Made by a program: the position numbers and the translations under genes. A stretch of DNA of 64,000 bases from Corynebacterium tuberculostearicum (lineage in GTDB: Bacteria > Actinomycetota > Actinomycetes > Mycobacteriales > Mycobacteriaceae), in assembly GCF_016894265.1 (NCBI RefSeq), contig NZ_CP069791.1, positions 744,001 to 808,000 of the forward strand. Reading direction: 5' to 3'. The notes beneath the pieces were generated by a model. The model worked only from the letters and a program-made list of their open reading frames with translations, made no database searches and was not told where the DNA came from. Positions within the stretch are counted from its first letter, which is position 1, and every line of letters starts with the position of its first letter. Shown here in pieces: positions 1 to 8,576 of this stretch.

Positions 1-624
1 ATCGAGGCCTCCTTGCGTGTTGCCGGCCGCCGCAGTGTGGACCGCCACTTCTTCGATCGCGTGGCCGACAGGCTCGGTACCTCCAAGGATTTCCTGGCTA
101 CCATTGTGGACAATGACTTCGCGCTGCGTGAGGCCGCAGAGGATCTCACCACCACGGAAATGGCCAGGGTCTTCGAGGATTGTCTCGCTGCGCTTCCGGA
201 AGACGCTCCCACTGTAGACCAACTGCAGATTGTTGCGGCTGCCTATTTTAATTACGCGATGATGTACCCAGAGCGTTTCAGCTCCATTATCGCGCTGGCC
301 AGCGGTTCCATCGTTCCGCACAATGGTGATGGCAGCTCGCACGAGGGCATGACCAAGAACTTCGCCATCATGATGGACCTGTTCCGCAAGTTCGTCATCG
401 AGATGGGTATTACCCCTACTGACCAGCTGGTGTATATCAGCACCTTGGCCGTGTGGGCCGGCGCTAACGGCATTGCACACCTGTGCAGCATTGGCGATTT
501 TAAGAGCTTCAATGAAGATCTCAAGTGGGCGCTTTTTGTCCAGGTAGTGACCGTATCCTTCTTTGCCATCGCGCATAGCTTGCAGATTCTGGGCCATGAA
601 AACGAGGAGTACAAGCAGGTTTAA
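1..624 (+). CDS. TetR-like transcriptional regulator, 5' end outside window
   Basis: The frame is open to the left edge (codons before the TTG at 13 read IEAS), so the gene is probably truncated by the window. What remains starts inside a TetR-type helix-turn-helix: a stretch like DRVADRLGTSKDFL resembles the recognition-helix part, followed by about 170 mostly helical residues that would form the ligand and dimer domain. Ligand and targets are unknown. It ends just before the clpB promoter region and is read in the same direction. Calling it TetR rests on the partial HTH and helical character only; another helical regulator remains possible. Confidence 0.5.
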   Translation: MEASLRVAGRRSVDRHFFDRVADRLGTSKDFLATIVDNDFALREAAEDLTTTEMARVFEDCLAALPEDAPTVDQLQIVAAAYFNYAMMYPERFSSIIALASGSIVPHNGDGSSHEGMTKNFAIMMDLFRKFVIEMGITPTDQLVYISTLAVWAGANGIAHLCSIGDFKSFNEDLKWALFVQVVTVSFFAIAHSLQILGHENEEYKQV

Positions 625-639
625 TAGCCCTGTGTAAAG

Positions 640-658
640 TTGAGCGGCCCACGCTCAA
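640..658. promoter_or_regulatory. HAIR-like HspR operator 1 upstream of clpB
   Basis: Inverted repeat TTGAG-N9-CTCAA. The HspR operator of actinobacteria (HAIR) has the form CTTGAG-N9-CTCAAG, so arms and spacing fit. Confidence 0.7.
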
Positions 659-668
659 AAATATTTAG

Positions 669-689
669 GTTGAGTGGAATAGGCTCAAC
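669..689. promoter_or_regulatory. HAIR-like HspR operator 2 upstream of clpB
   Basis: Inverted repeat GTTGAG-N9-CTCAAC, same arms and spacing as the site at 640-658, with centres 30 bp apart. It overlaps the SigH-type -35 element, so repressor binding would block that promoter. Confidence 0.7.
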
Positions 690-701
690 TCTGGATGCGT
701 T
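675..701 (+). promoter_or_regulatory. SigH-type heat/oxidative-stress promoter of clpB
   Basis: TGGAATA at 675-681 and CGTT at 698-701 are 16 bases apart, matching the corynebacterial SigH pattern GGAAT...GTT. With the two HAIR-like sites this gives the dual SigH activation and HspR repression known for clpB in C. glutamicum. A second, vegetative promoter may be TTGAGC (640-645) with TATTTA (662-667). Confidence 0.65.
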
Positions 702-756
702 GTGCTAAGTGAAGCCCTACAGTGGGTGAATAAAACTTAGAAGGAGCAACGCACAC

Positions 757-3312
757 ATGAACTCATTTAACCCCACCACTAAAACACAAGAGGCCCTGCA
801 GGACGCCCTGCAAACCGCCTCCTCTAATGGCAACCCGGATATCCGCCCGGCCCACCTGCTGGCGGCTATTCTTAGCCAAGAAGGCGGAATTGCCGCCCCA
901 GTACTTAAGGCCACCGGCGTAGACCCGGATACCGTGCTCAAGGAAGCTCGCGAGCTCGTTGATTCCTATCCCAAGGCCGAGGGTGCCAATATGGCCAACC
1001 CGCAATTTAACCGCGACGGCCTCAACGTCCTGACCAAATCGCAGGAGTTGGCAGGGGAGCTGGGCGATGAATTCGTCTCCACCGAGGTCCTTCTCGCCGC
1101 TATTGCTGGCTCCAAGACCGACGCCGCCGAGCTGCTTACCGGCCGCGGTGCTACTTATGACGCCATCAAGGGCGCCTTCCCCTCCGTTCGCGGCGCTGCC
1201 AAGGTGACCTCCGAGAACCCAGAGGACCAGTTCCAGGCGTTAGAAAAGTACGCCACGGACCTCACCGCGCGTGCCCGCGAGGGAAAGATCGACCCGGTCA
1301 TCGGCCGTGATCAGGAAATTCGCCGCGTAGTCCAGGTGCTCAGCCGTCGCACGAAGAATAACCCGGTGCTCATTGGCGAGCCCGGCGTGGGCAAAACCGC
1401 CATCGTGGAGGGCCTAGCCCGCCGCATCGTGGCTGGCGACGTCCCCGAGTCCCTCAAGGGCAAGACCCTCATCAGCCTTGATCTAGGTTCCATGGTCGCC
1501 GGCGCGAAGTACCGCGGCGAATTCGAGGAGCGCTTGAAGGCCGTGCTTGATGAGATTAAGTCCTCCGAGGGCGAGATCATCACCTTCATCGATGAGCTGC
1601 ACACCATCGTCGGCGCCGGCGCTACTGGCGACGGCTCCATGGACGCCGGCAACATGATCAAGCCCATGCTGGCCCGCGGCGAGCTGCGTTTGGTTGGCGC
1701 CACCACCTTGGACGAATATCGCAAGTACATCGAAAAGGACGCCGCCCTCGAGCGCCGCTTCCAGCAGGTCTACGCCGCCGAGCCTTCCGTGGAAGACACC
1801 ATCGGCATCCTGCGTGGCTTGAAGGAGCGCTACGAGGTCCACCACGGCGTGCGCATCATGGACTCCGCGCTGGTGTCGGCCGCAGAGCTATCCAACCGCT
1901 ACATCACCAACCGCTTCCTGCCGGATAAGGCCATCGACCTCGTCGATGAGGCAGGCTCCCGCCTGCGCATGGAGATCGATTCCTCCCCACAGGAAATCGA
2001 CGAGCTCGAGCGCATCGTTCGCCGCATGGAGATCGAAGAGCTGGCGCTGAAGAAGGAATCTGACGCTGCCTCCCAGGACCGTCTAGCCACCCTGCAAGGC
2101 GAGCTCGCGGACCAGCGCGAGAAGCTCGGCGAGCTCAAAGCCCGCTGGGCCAACGAGAAGAAGGCCATCGACGATGTCCAAAACATCAAGGAAGAACTCG
2201 ATGACCTGCGCCGCCAAGCCGAAATCGCCGAGCGCGACGGCGACCTCGCACTCGCCTCCGAGATCAACTACGGCAAGATTCCACCGCTGGAAAAGGAACT
2301 CGCGGCCGCGGAGGTCAAAGCCGCCGAGCAGCGCAATACGATGCTCGATGAGGAGGTGAGCCCAGACACCATCGCGGAGGTCGTTTCCGCCTGGACCGGC
2401 ATCCCAGCCGGCAAGATGTTGCAGGGCGAGACCGAGAAGCTGCTCAACATGGAATCCGTGCTGGGCAACCGCGTGGTCGGCCAGAAGGAAGCCGTCACCG
2501 CGGTTTCGGACGCCGTGCGCCGCTCCCGTGCGGGCGTGGCCGACCCCAACCGCCCGACCGGTTCCTTCCTCTTCCTCGGTCCCACCGGTGTGGGCAAGAC
2601 CGAGCTGGCGAAGGCATTGGCAGACTTTCTCTTCGACGAGGAATCCGCCATGGTGCGCATCGATATGTCCGAGTACGGCGAGAAGCACTCCGTTTCCCGC
2701 CTCGTCGGTGCCCCTCCGGGATACGTCGGCCACGAGTCCGGCGGCCAGCTCACCGAGGCCGTGCGCCGCCGCCCCTACACGCTCGTGCTTTTCGACGAGG
2801 TAGAAAAGGCCCACCCCGACGTCTTCGACGTCCTCCTGCAGGTCCTGGATGAAGGCCGGCTTACCGACGGCCAAGGACGCACCGTCGACTTCCGCAATAC
2901 CGTCATCATCCTGACCTCCAACCTGGGCGCCGGCGGCACCCGCGAGGAGACCATGGACGCGGTGAAGAAGGCCTTCAAGCCCGAATTCATCAATCGCCTC
3001 GATGATGTGGTTATGTTCGAGCCCCTTTCGGAGGATCTCCTGCGCGGCATCGTCGACATCCAACTGCGCGGCCTGTCCGAGCGCCTCGATGCCCGCCGCC
3101 TGACCCTGCAGGTCTCGGATTCCGCCAAGTCCTGGCTGGCTGAGCGCGGCTACGACCCGGCCTACGGCGCCCGACCGTTGCGCCGCACCATCCAGCAGGC
3201 CATTGGTGACAAGCTCGCCAAGAAGCTGCTGGCCGGCGATATTGTCGATGGCGACACCGTCCACGTGGACGTCGCCGATGGCGGCGCTGAACTAGACATC
3301 GCCGCTCGCTAG
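757..3312 (+). CDS. clpB: ATP-dependent disaggregase ClpB
   Basis: Hexameric AAA+ chaperone that pulls polypeptides out of aggregates together with DnaK. At 851 residues it has normal family length: N-terminal Clp repeat domain (1-150), first AAA+ module with Walker A GEPGVGKT (207-214) and Walker B acidic pair (279-280), a charged coiled-coil middle domain (about 410-530), and a second AAA+ module with GPTGVGKT. The ATG follows a good ribosome binding site (agaaggag). A SigH-type promoter overlapped by two HAIR-like inverted repeats lies upstream, so it should be heat-induced and repressed by HspR. No key motif is missing. The long antisense reading frames inside it are codon-bias shadows. 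Confidence 0.97.
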   Translation: MNSFNPTTKTQEALQDALQTASSNGNPDIRPAHLLAAILSQEGGIAAPVLKATGVDPDTVLKEARELVDSYPKAEGANMANPQFNRDGLNVLTKSQELAGELGDEFVSTEVLLAAIAGSKTDAAELLTGRGATYDAIKGAFPSVRGAAKVTSENPEDQFQALEKYATDLTARAREGKIDPVIGRDQEIRRVVQVLSRRTKNNPVLIGEPGVGKTAIVEGLARRIVAGDVPESLKGKTLISLDLGSMVAGAKYRGEFEERLKAVLDEIKSSEGEIITFIDELHTIVGAGATGDGSMDAGNMIKPMLARGELRLVGATTLDEYRKYIEKDAALERRFQQVYAAEPSVEDTIGILRGLKERYEVHHGVRIMDSALVSAAELSNRYITNRFLPDKAIDLVDEAGSRLRMEIDSSPQEIDELERIVRRMEIEELALKKESDAASQDRLATLQGELADQREKLGELKARWANEKKAIDDVQNIKEELDDLRRQAEIAERDGDLALASEINYGKIPPLEKELAAAEVKAAEQRNTMLDEEVSPDTIAEVVSAWTGIPAGKMLQGETEKLLNMESVLGNRVVGQKEAVTAVSDAVRRSRAGVADPNRPTGSFLFLGPTGVGKTELAKALADFLFDEESAMVRIDMSEYGEKHSVSRLVGAPPGYVGHESGGQLTEAVRRRPYTLVLFDEVEKAHPDVFDVLLQVLDEGRLTDGQGRTVDFRNTVIILTSNLGAGGTREETMDAVKKAFKPEFINRLDDVVMFEPLSEDLLRGIVDIQLRGLSERLDARRLTLQVSDSAKSWLAERGYDPAYGARPLRRTIQQAIGDKLAKKLLAGDIVDGDTVHVDVADGGAELDIAAR

Positions 3313-3355
3313 TCGGCCGCGCAGCGCCCGCCGCGCCAAATCCTGCTCATGCCCT

Positions 3356-3361
3356 TAGACT
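3356..3361 (+). promoter_or_regulatory. -10 box of a leaderless promoter (rhodanese gene)
   Basis: TAGACT ends six bases before the ATG at 3368, so transcription should begin at or next to the start codon. It lies in the loop of an inverted repeat (TCATGCCC 3347-3354 / GGGCATGA 3364-3371) whose right arm contains the start codon. Confidence 0.5.
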
Positions 3362-3367
3362 CGGGGC

Positions 3368-4225
3368 ATGAGCATTTTGGTCTCCCCGCAAGAACTCCGC
3401 GAATCCATTTATCACGGCGAGCGTTTCACCCTCTTGGCCACCCACTGGCAGCCGCAGCTGCGCCAGAGCTATAACGAATTCACCTCCCTGCACATTCCGA
3501 CGGCACTATTTAGCGATACCGCCAATTCCTTCGCCGGCCTGCCCGGCTCCCAGGTAGGCCGCAACCCGCTGCCGGACCCAGATAAGTTGCAGGAGCACTT
3601 CCGCCAGTGGGGAATCCGCGAGGACCGTCCCGTCGTGGTCTATGACGAGGGCCGTGGCCTTTTCGCCGGCCGCGCCTGGTGGACCTTGCGCTGGGCCGGC
3701 TTGGACAACGTCCGCATCCTCGACGGCGGCTTGGCCAATTGGCGCCACCTGGGCTATACCACGCTCACCGGCCCTGGAAACTTCGCCGTCGGTGCCACCG
3801 CCGAGGTCAACCCGGGTCAGATGCCCGTGGCCACCATCGATGACGTGCGCAATCACGATGGTCTGCTCATCGATACCCGCACCCGCAACCGCTTCGCTGG
3901 CCGCCGCGAGAACCTCGACCTCAAGGCCGGCCACATCCCCGGCGCCGTCAACGTGCCGGAGCGCCTGTTCCACAATGATGGCCTGCGCACCTGGAAGTCC
4001 GCGGGCGAAATCCGCGAAGTGCTTTTCGACGCCGGCCTCACCCCCGACAACGTCCAAGGCGCCATCATCTACTCCGGTTCCGGCAACCACTCCGCCCTCG
4101 CCCTTGCCGCCATGGAAGACTCCGGGTTCACCGGCCTGCGCCACTATGTCGGCGGCTGGTCCCAGTGGTCCGCCAACCCCCACAACCCCGTAGAGCGCGG
4201 CGACTGCCTCACCGTCAACGGCTAA
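3368..4225 (+). CDS. Two-domain rhodanese-like sulfurtransferase, catalytic Cys replaced by Ser
   Basis: 285 residues, the usual length of tandem-rhodanese thiosulfate/mercaptopyruvate sulfurtransferases (SseA type), which move a sulfane sulfur through a persulfide on the active-site Cys of the C-terminal domain. The N-terminal domain has the structural VVVYDEGRG stretch; the C-terminal domain has a LIDTRTRNRFAG strand and a GHIPGAVNVP segment. The active loop, expected as Cys-Gly-Ser-Gly or similar, reads YSGSGNHSA, with Ser236 (codon tcc at 4073-4075) where the nucleophilic Cys should be. Sulfur transfer by the normal mechanism is therefore doubtful. No Shine-Dalgarno is seen; a -10 box six bases upstream suggests leaderless expression. 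Family is sure, activity is not. Confidence 0.85.
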   Translation: MSILVSPQELRESIYHGERFTLLATHWQPQLRQSYNEFTSLHIPTALFSDTANSFAGLPGSQVGRNPLPDPDKLQEHFRQWGIREDRPVVVYDEGRGLFAGRAWWTLRWAGLDNVRILDGGLANWRHLGYTTLTGPGNFAVGATAEVNPGQMPVATIDDVRNHDGLLIDTRTRNRFAGRRENLDLKAGHIPGAVNVPERLFHNDGLRTWKSAGEIREVLFDAGLTPDNVQGAIIYSGSGNHSALALAAMEDSGFTGLRHYVGGWSQWSANPHNPVERGDCLTVNG

Positions 4226-4250
4226 TCGCCCCAGCCCGCCCCTCGCCTTC

Positions 4251-4290
4251 GCCCTCAGCCTCCCGCGTCCGCGCGCCGAGCGCTGAGGGC
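4251..4290 (+). terminator. Stem-loop after the rhodanese gene
   Basis: GCCCTCAGC (4251-4259) pairs with GCTGAGGGC (4282-4290) across a 22-base GC-rich loop. A short T-rich stretch follows but no strong U tract. Confidence 0.45.
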
Positions 4291-4304
4291 TTGCTCGTTC
4301 CTAC

Positions 4305-4310
4305 TACTAT
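4305..4310 (+). promoter_or_regulatory. -10 box of a leaderless promoter
   Basis: TACTAT ends six bases before the GTG at 4317, the spacing expected for a leaderless transcript starting on the start codon. Confidence 0.5.
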
Positions 4311-4316
4311 CGTGGG

Positions 4317-5840
4317 GTGATGGCTTTTCTAATCCTTGCTCTCGCGGTTCTTCTCGGCATTGCCGGCGGTGCCTTGCTGCTTTACGACGGCAAACAGCGC
4401 ACCTCCACCCCTACACCCTCCGCGGACGCAGACACCGCTTCCACCGAGCCGGCTTCCACCGAGCCGGCCTCCACGGACCCAGCTTCGGCCGCGCCCGCCG
4501 ATTCCAGCTCCGCTGACGCCGAGTCCGCCGAGACCGACTCTGCTCTCGCCGAGCGCAGTTCCACCGACGTGCAAGCAGAAGCCCTTCCCGTCGATGCGCC
4601 ACACGACACCGCGAGTCCCGCCGGCGACGCGCCCAACCTGGATTCCGATACTGCCCCCAACTCAGCTCCCTCATCCGAGCCCACCCCCGAGCCGGATTCT
4701 AAACCGGAACCGGTCCGCGAACCGGAGCCTGACAAGGATTCCGAGTCCGCGTCCAGCGCAGAATCCACACCAGAGCAAGCCCTGATCCACAATCTAGCCC
4801 ACGAGTCGGACCGCCAATCAGCAAGCGATCCAGAAAGCGAGCCACGCCCGCATTCGAAGCCGCACACCCGCCATCGGCCGGTTCTGCCAGGAACCATGCG
4901 CCGCGAGCGCCGCAATTGGGCAGAAGCCAAAGGCTTTGAATTTATGAAGTCCGATCCTTATCTCGTAGACGAGTGGACCAGGGGAGTGGCCTCCACGGGC
5001 GCGGCGCCCAAAGACATTGTTGCAGGCAATGTGTACGGCCACGAGATGCTGTTGATGGATATCGATGGCGTCAACGTCATGGCCATGCGTACCGGAGCGG
5101 CCTCCGACATGGTCGTGGATTTCCGTCGCTTCGACCGCGACGATGCGAAGGCCTCCGAGGACCTGCTGTTGGCGATGACCATCGAGGGTTTCGATGTGTA
5201 TTCCTCGGATAGCGCCGTGACCGAGCGCATGGTCGACGAGCGCGTGCATGTTGCTCTGCAGCAAATGCCCGAGGCCGTTACTGCACTGTGGATGGAAACC
5301 GAGTGGGTCCTGGCGCAGACCACAAAGCAGGCGCGCTCCGCGGAATGGGACGCGATGCTGCCGCCTCTTGCCCTGCTTGCCGACGCCGCCCGCGTCCTCC
5401 CACCGCGTTCCTCGGCCACCCACGTGGTGCGCCTCGAGGAATTGGACCCAGCCCGCGAGATTCCCGCCCAGCCCATCGTCGAGGCCGTCGGCGGCACGCC
5501 GGCCGCCGGCGCGCCCGAATTCGAACGACCCGTCATTCAACGGCCGGAGGAGCCGTTGCAGATGCCGTCTCGGGCCTACTCTGAAACCCGCGGCCCAGTC
5601 GAGCACACCGCTCTGGGCGGCGACGAGGTCGACGCGATTGCCGACGGCCGCGAGCGCCCCACCCCCGATTCCCATACCGCCCGCCTGCCGCGCCAGCAGT
5701 TCCGCGCCGCCTCCATCTTCGATAGCCCCTCCGCCGACTCCACCACCGACGGCTCCCGCGCGGCCGACCCCAACCCAGTCGACCCCAACCCGGCGAGCGA
5801 GTCCGCGGCCGAGGAATCGGACCCGCGCCGGGGAGAGTAG
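4317..5840 (+). CDS. Membrane-anchored protein with long disordered linker, unknown function
   Basis: 507 residues. One N-terminal hydrophobic segment (residues 2-22) is followed by about 150 residues rich in Ser, Thr, Ala, Glu and Pro with tandem STEPA-like units, then a compact alpha/beta region (about 195-365) and a second Pro/Ala-rich disordered tail. The first segment looks like an uncleaved anchor, but which side of the membrane the globular part faces cannot be told. I do not recognise the globular domain. GTG at 4317 fits the leaderless -10; ATG at 4320 would give nearly the same protein. It lies between the rhodanese gene and pyrE. Confidence 0.75.
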   Translation: MMAFLILALAVLLGIAGGALLLYDGKQRTSTPTPSADADTASTEPASTEPASTDPASAAPADSSSADAESAETDSALAERSSTDVQAEALPVDAPHDTASPAGDAPNLDSDTAPNSAPSSEPTPEPDSKPEPVREPEPDKDSESASSAESTPEQALIHNLAHESDRQSASDPESEPRPHSKPHTRHRPVLPGTMRRERRNWAEAKGFEFMKSDPYLVDEWTRGVASTGAAPKDIVAGNVYGHEMLLMDIDGVNVMAMRTGAASDMVVDFRRFDRDDAKASEDLLLAMTIEGFDVYSSDSAVTERMVDERVHVALQQMPEAVTALWMETEWVLAQTTKQARSAEWDAMLPPLALLADAARVLPPRSSATHVVRLEELDPAREIPAQPIVEAVGGTPAAGAPEFERPVIQRPEEPLQMPSRAYSETRGPVEHTALGGDEVDAIADGRERPTPDSHTARLPRQQFRAASIFDSPSADSTTDGSRAADPNPVDPNPASESAAEESDPRRGE

Positions 5841-5895
5841 CCTAGAGTCCGATACTGGCGGCCGGCCGCCGCCCACGAACCACGACAAGGAGCAG

Positions 5896-6486
5896 ATGAC
5901 TGTGGATTCTCACACCACCAACGCCCAGAATGCGCACGCCCAGAACCTGGACGCCGAGAAGAAGGCCCGCCTCGCTGAACTGGTTAAGGAACTGGCCGTC
6001 GTCCACGGCAAGGTGACCCTGTCCTCGGGCAAGGAAGCTGACTACTACGTGGATCTCCGCCGCGCTACCTTGCATCACGAAGCCTCCCGCCTTATCGGTG
6101 CCCTGCTGCGCGAGCTGACCGCGGATTGGGATTTCGCGGCCGTCGGTGGCCTGACCCTCGGCGCCGACCCGGTTGCTACCTCCATCATGCATGCCGACGG
6201 CCGCGATATCGACTCCTTCGTCGTGCGCAAGGAAGCCAAGAAGCACGGCATGCAGCGCCGCATCGAGGGCGCCGACGTAGAAGGCAAGAAGGTCCTCGTC
6301 GTAGAGGACACCACGACCACCGGCAACTCCCCGCTGACCGCCGTGGCCGCGCTGCGCGAGGCCGGCGCCGAGGTCGTGGGCGTGGCGACCGTCGTGGACC
6401 GCGAGACCGGTGCCGGCGACGTCATCGCCGCAGAAGGCCTCGAGTACCGCTCCCTGCTGGGCCTGGGCGACCTTGACCTCGCCTAA
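5896..6486 (+). CDS. pyrE: Orotate phosphoribosyltransferase
   Basis: Converts orotate and PRPP to orotidine 5'-phosphate in pyrimidine synthesis. 196 residues. The PRPP-binding signature KKVLVVEDTTTTGNSPL is complete, with its acidic pair (ED), and the catalytic-loop basic residues are present in the FVVRKEAKKHGMQ segment. The same frame is open far upstream, but the ATG at 5896 after aaggag is the sensible start; a short hydrophilic N-terminal extension precedes the conserved region. The 3' end overlaps the next gene by 14 bases if that gene starts at TTG 6473, suggesting coupled translation. Confidence 0.95.
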   Translation: MTVDSHTTNAQNAHAQNLDAEKKARLAELVKELAVVHGKVTLSSGKEADYYVDLRRATLHHEASRLIGALLRELTADWDFAAVGGLTLGADPVATSIMHADGRDIDSFVVRKEAKKHGMQRRIEGADVEGKKVLVVEDTTTTGNSPLTAVAALREAGAEVVGVATVVDRETGAGDVIAAEGLEYRSLLGLGDLDLA

Positions 6487-7186
6487 CGCAGATAGCGCGG
6501 CCGGCCAGGCTAAGCCGGACGAGGTTAAGCCGGACGAGGTCAAGGGACCGACCGAGTGGAACGAGGGCCGCCATGGCGTAGGCCCCTGGGAAGGTCCGCT
6601 GCCGCAAGGGCCGGAGGCCGAGAAGTACGATCCGGAGCTGCTTGCCGAAGGCGACCGTCGCAACGTCGTCGACGCCTACCGTTACTGGAGCAGGGAAGCG
6701 ATCAAAGAGGACATCGATAAGCGCCGGCATAGCCTGCACATCGCCATCGAGAACTTCGAAAACGACGCCAATATCGGCACCGTCGTGCGCACCGCCAACG
6801 CCTTCGCCGTCGATACCGTGCACATCGTCGGCCGCCGCCGGTGGAATCGCCGCGGGGCAATGGTCACGGATAGGTACCAGCACTTGATGCACCACGAGAG
6901 CGTCGAGAAGCTTATTGCGTGGGCAGCCGAGGAGGGCCTTACCGTCGTTGCCATCGACAACACCCCCGGTTGCGTGCCCCTGGAAACGGCCGAGCTACCG
7001 GAGCGCAGCCTGCTGCTCTTCGGCCAGGAAGGCCCCGGCGTGACGCAAGCGGCCCAGGATGCTGCGGTGATGACCTGCTCCATCGCCCAATTTGGCTCCA
7101 CCCGCTCCATTAACGCGGGCGTTGCGGCCGGCATTGCCATGCACGCCTGGATCCGCCAGCACGCCGATCTGGCAAATTCCTGGTAG
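6473..7186 (+). CDS. TrmH/SpoU-family RNA 2'-O-ribose methyltransferase
   Basis: SPOUT-fold methyltransferase acting on tRNA or rRNA; the exact target nucleotide is unknown. Family motifs visible are the FENDANIGTVVRTANAF segment (motif 1 Asn and Arg), LLLFGQEGPGV (motif 2) and STRSINAGVAAGIAM (motif 3), which build the knotted AdoMet site. The reading frame has no good ATG; TTG at 6473, inside the end of pyrE, gives 237 residues. The N-terminus before the domain is charged and contains a duplicated KPDEV unit. Downstream starts cannot be excluded. Confidence 0.88.
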   Translation: MTSPNADSAAGQAKPDEVKPDEVKGPTEWNEGRHGVGPWEGPLPQGPEAEKYDPELLAEGDRRNVVDAYRYWSREAIKEDIDKRRHSLHIAIENFENDANIGTVVRTANAFAVDTVHIVGRRRWNRRGAMVTDRYQHLMHHESVEKLIAWAAEEGLTVVAIDNTPGCVPLETAELPERSLLLFGQEGPGVTQAAQDAAVMTCSIAQFGSTRSINAGVAAGIAMHAWIRQHADLANSW

Positions 7187-7240
7187 GAAGATCGTTACAC
7201 TAGCTATATCTACCCGTGCGACTGAAGTGATTGAGGAACC

Positions 7241-8431
7241 GTGGAAGAAAAGTGGGCCCACCGCGCCGAACTCGCAGAGGCCGCCATCAACGAGCGCCAC
7301 GCGCACTCCGTATGGGGCCTGCCGCGCACCAATCTTGCCGTGGTTAGCTGGCCGCCCACGACGAAGGAAAAGCTCTTTGTCCACTGGCACTACTGGTGGC
7401 AGGCCCACTACCTGGACTGCCTCGTTGATGCGGCGCTGCGCAATAACACCAAGGTGCGCCGCCACCGCATCTATGACACCTTGCGCGGCATTCGCATCCG
7501 CAACCTCGCGCAGCTGACCAAGAATAAGTACTACGACGACAAGGCCTGGCTCGCGCTGGCTTTCGGCCGCGTGGAGGGCCTGAAGAAGGCAAAGACGCCC
7601 AAGCGTCTCGCGGCCCTGCAGCGCAATATCCACGAAGGCCTCGATGAAACGCTTGGCGTGCTGCCGTGGCGCCTGGGCGAGAACTTCATGAACGTGCCCT
7701 CCAACGGCCCGGGCGCCATCATGCTCGCGCGGATGGGGCGCATTGAGGAAGCGCGCCGCATCGTTGACTGGATCTATGACCACCTGCTTGACGACGACGG
7801 CTACATTATGGACGGCGTCCGCATGCGCATGGACGGCCCTGAGGTGGTAAAAAACATTCACCCCTACTGCCAGGGCGTAGTGCTCGGCGCGTGCCTGGAA
7901 ATCGTGCTGGCGCTGCGGGAAAAGGCTGGCGTGGGCGATTTGGAACAGATCGACAGCGTGTACGAGGCTGAGATGGCTTCCGAGATGATGGATTACATCA
8001 TCCGCATCCGGGGCTTGGTGCAAACCGTGGCTTCGGGCATGGCTACGCCTTCCGGCGTGGTGGACTGGGAGACCGGCGATGGTGACGGTGGCCTGTTTAA
8101 GGGCATTTTGATGCGCTATCTTGCCGACGTCGCCGTGCGCCTGCCCGGCGATTCCCCCGCCAACCGTGCGACGAAGAAGCTGGCTGCGCGCATGGTGGTG
8201 GCCTCGGCCGAGTCGGTGTGGGAACACCGCCTCGAGGTCGACGGCCTGCCGATTTTCGGATCTGACTGGCTGTCCGATGCGCGCCTGCCGCATAACTACG
8301 GCTTCGGCCGGCGCACCATGAGTGAGAAGGTCGGCATCATTCGCGTAGATGAGCGCGATTTGTCCGTGCAGCTTTCCGGCTGGATGCTGATGGAGGCCTG
8401 CGCCCGCGTGGTGCGATATTTGGCTAAATAA
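7241..8431 (+). CDS. Glycoside hydrolase family 76-like protein
   Basis: 396 residues without signal peptide, so probably cytoplasmic. The sequence has the alpha/alpha-toroid look of GH76 alpha-1,6-mannanases: NKYYDDKAWLALAF near residue 95-108 carries the paired Asp (99/100) of the family active site, followed by helical repeats with conserved Trp and Gly. GH76 enzymes cut alpha-1,6-mannan; here a role on lipomannan-like or intracellular mannoside substrates is only a guess. The GTG start follows a weak tgagga site. It sits upstream of fda; as I recall, C. glutamicum has a homologue in the same position. Confidence 0.75.
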   Translation: MEEKWAHRAELAEAAINERHAHSVWGLPRTNLAVVSWPPTTKEKLFVHWHYWWQAHYLDCLVDAALRNNTKVRRHRIYDTLRGIRIRNLAQLTKNKYYDDKAWLALAFGRVEGLKKAKTPKRLAALQRNIHEGLDETLGVLPWRLGENFMNVPSNGPGAIMLARMGRIEEARRIVDWIYDHLLDDDGYIMDGVRMRMDGPEVVKNIHPYCQGVVLGACLEIVLALREKAGVGDLEQIDSVYEAEMASEMMDYIIRIRGLVQTVASGMATPSGVVDWETGDGDGGLFKGILMRYLADVAVRLPGDSPANRATKKLAARMVVASAESVWEHRLEVDGLPIFGSDWLSDARLPHNYGFGRRTMSEKVGIIRVDERDLSVQLSGWMLMEACARVVRYLAK

Positions 8432-8576
8432 CCCACGCTTGTCGGAGTGGATTGGTCCCGGAAATGACTGGGTTGAAAATGTCACATGGTTTTTGCGGCA
8501 GAAATTCCGTGAAACGGGCATACTTGGCTGTTGGAACGTGTTTGACCACAAACCCACTTTTTAAGGATGGAAACTC

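Noticed and set aside
2083..3264. 393-codon antisense frame in clpB and similar long antisense frames in other genes
   Set aside because: Typical shadows of high-GC codon usage; no domains and the sense genes are certain.
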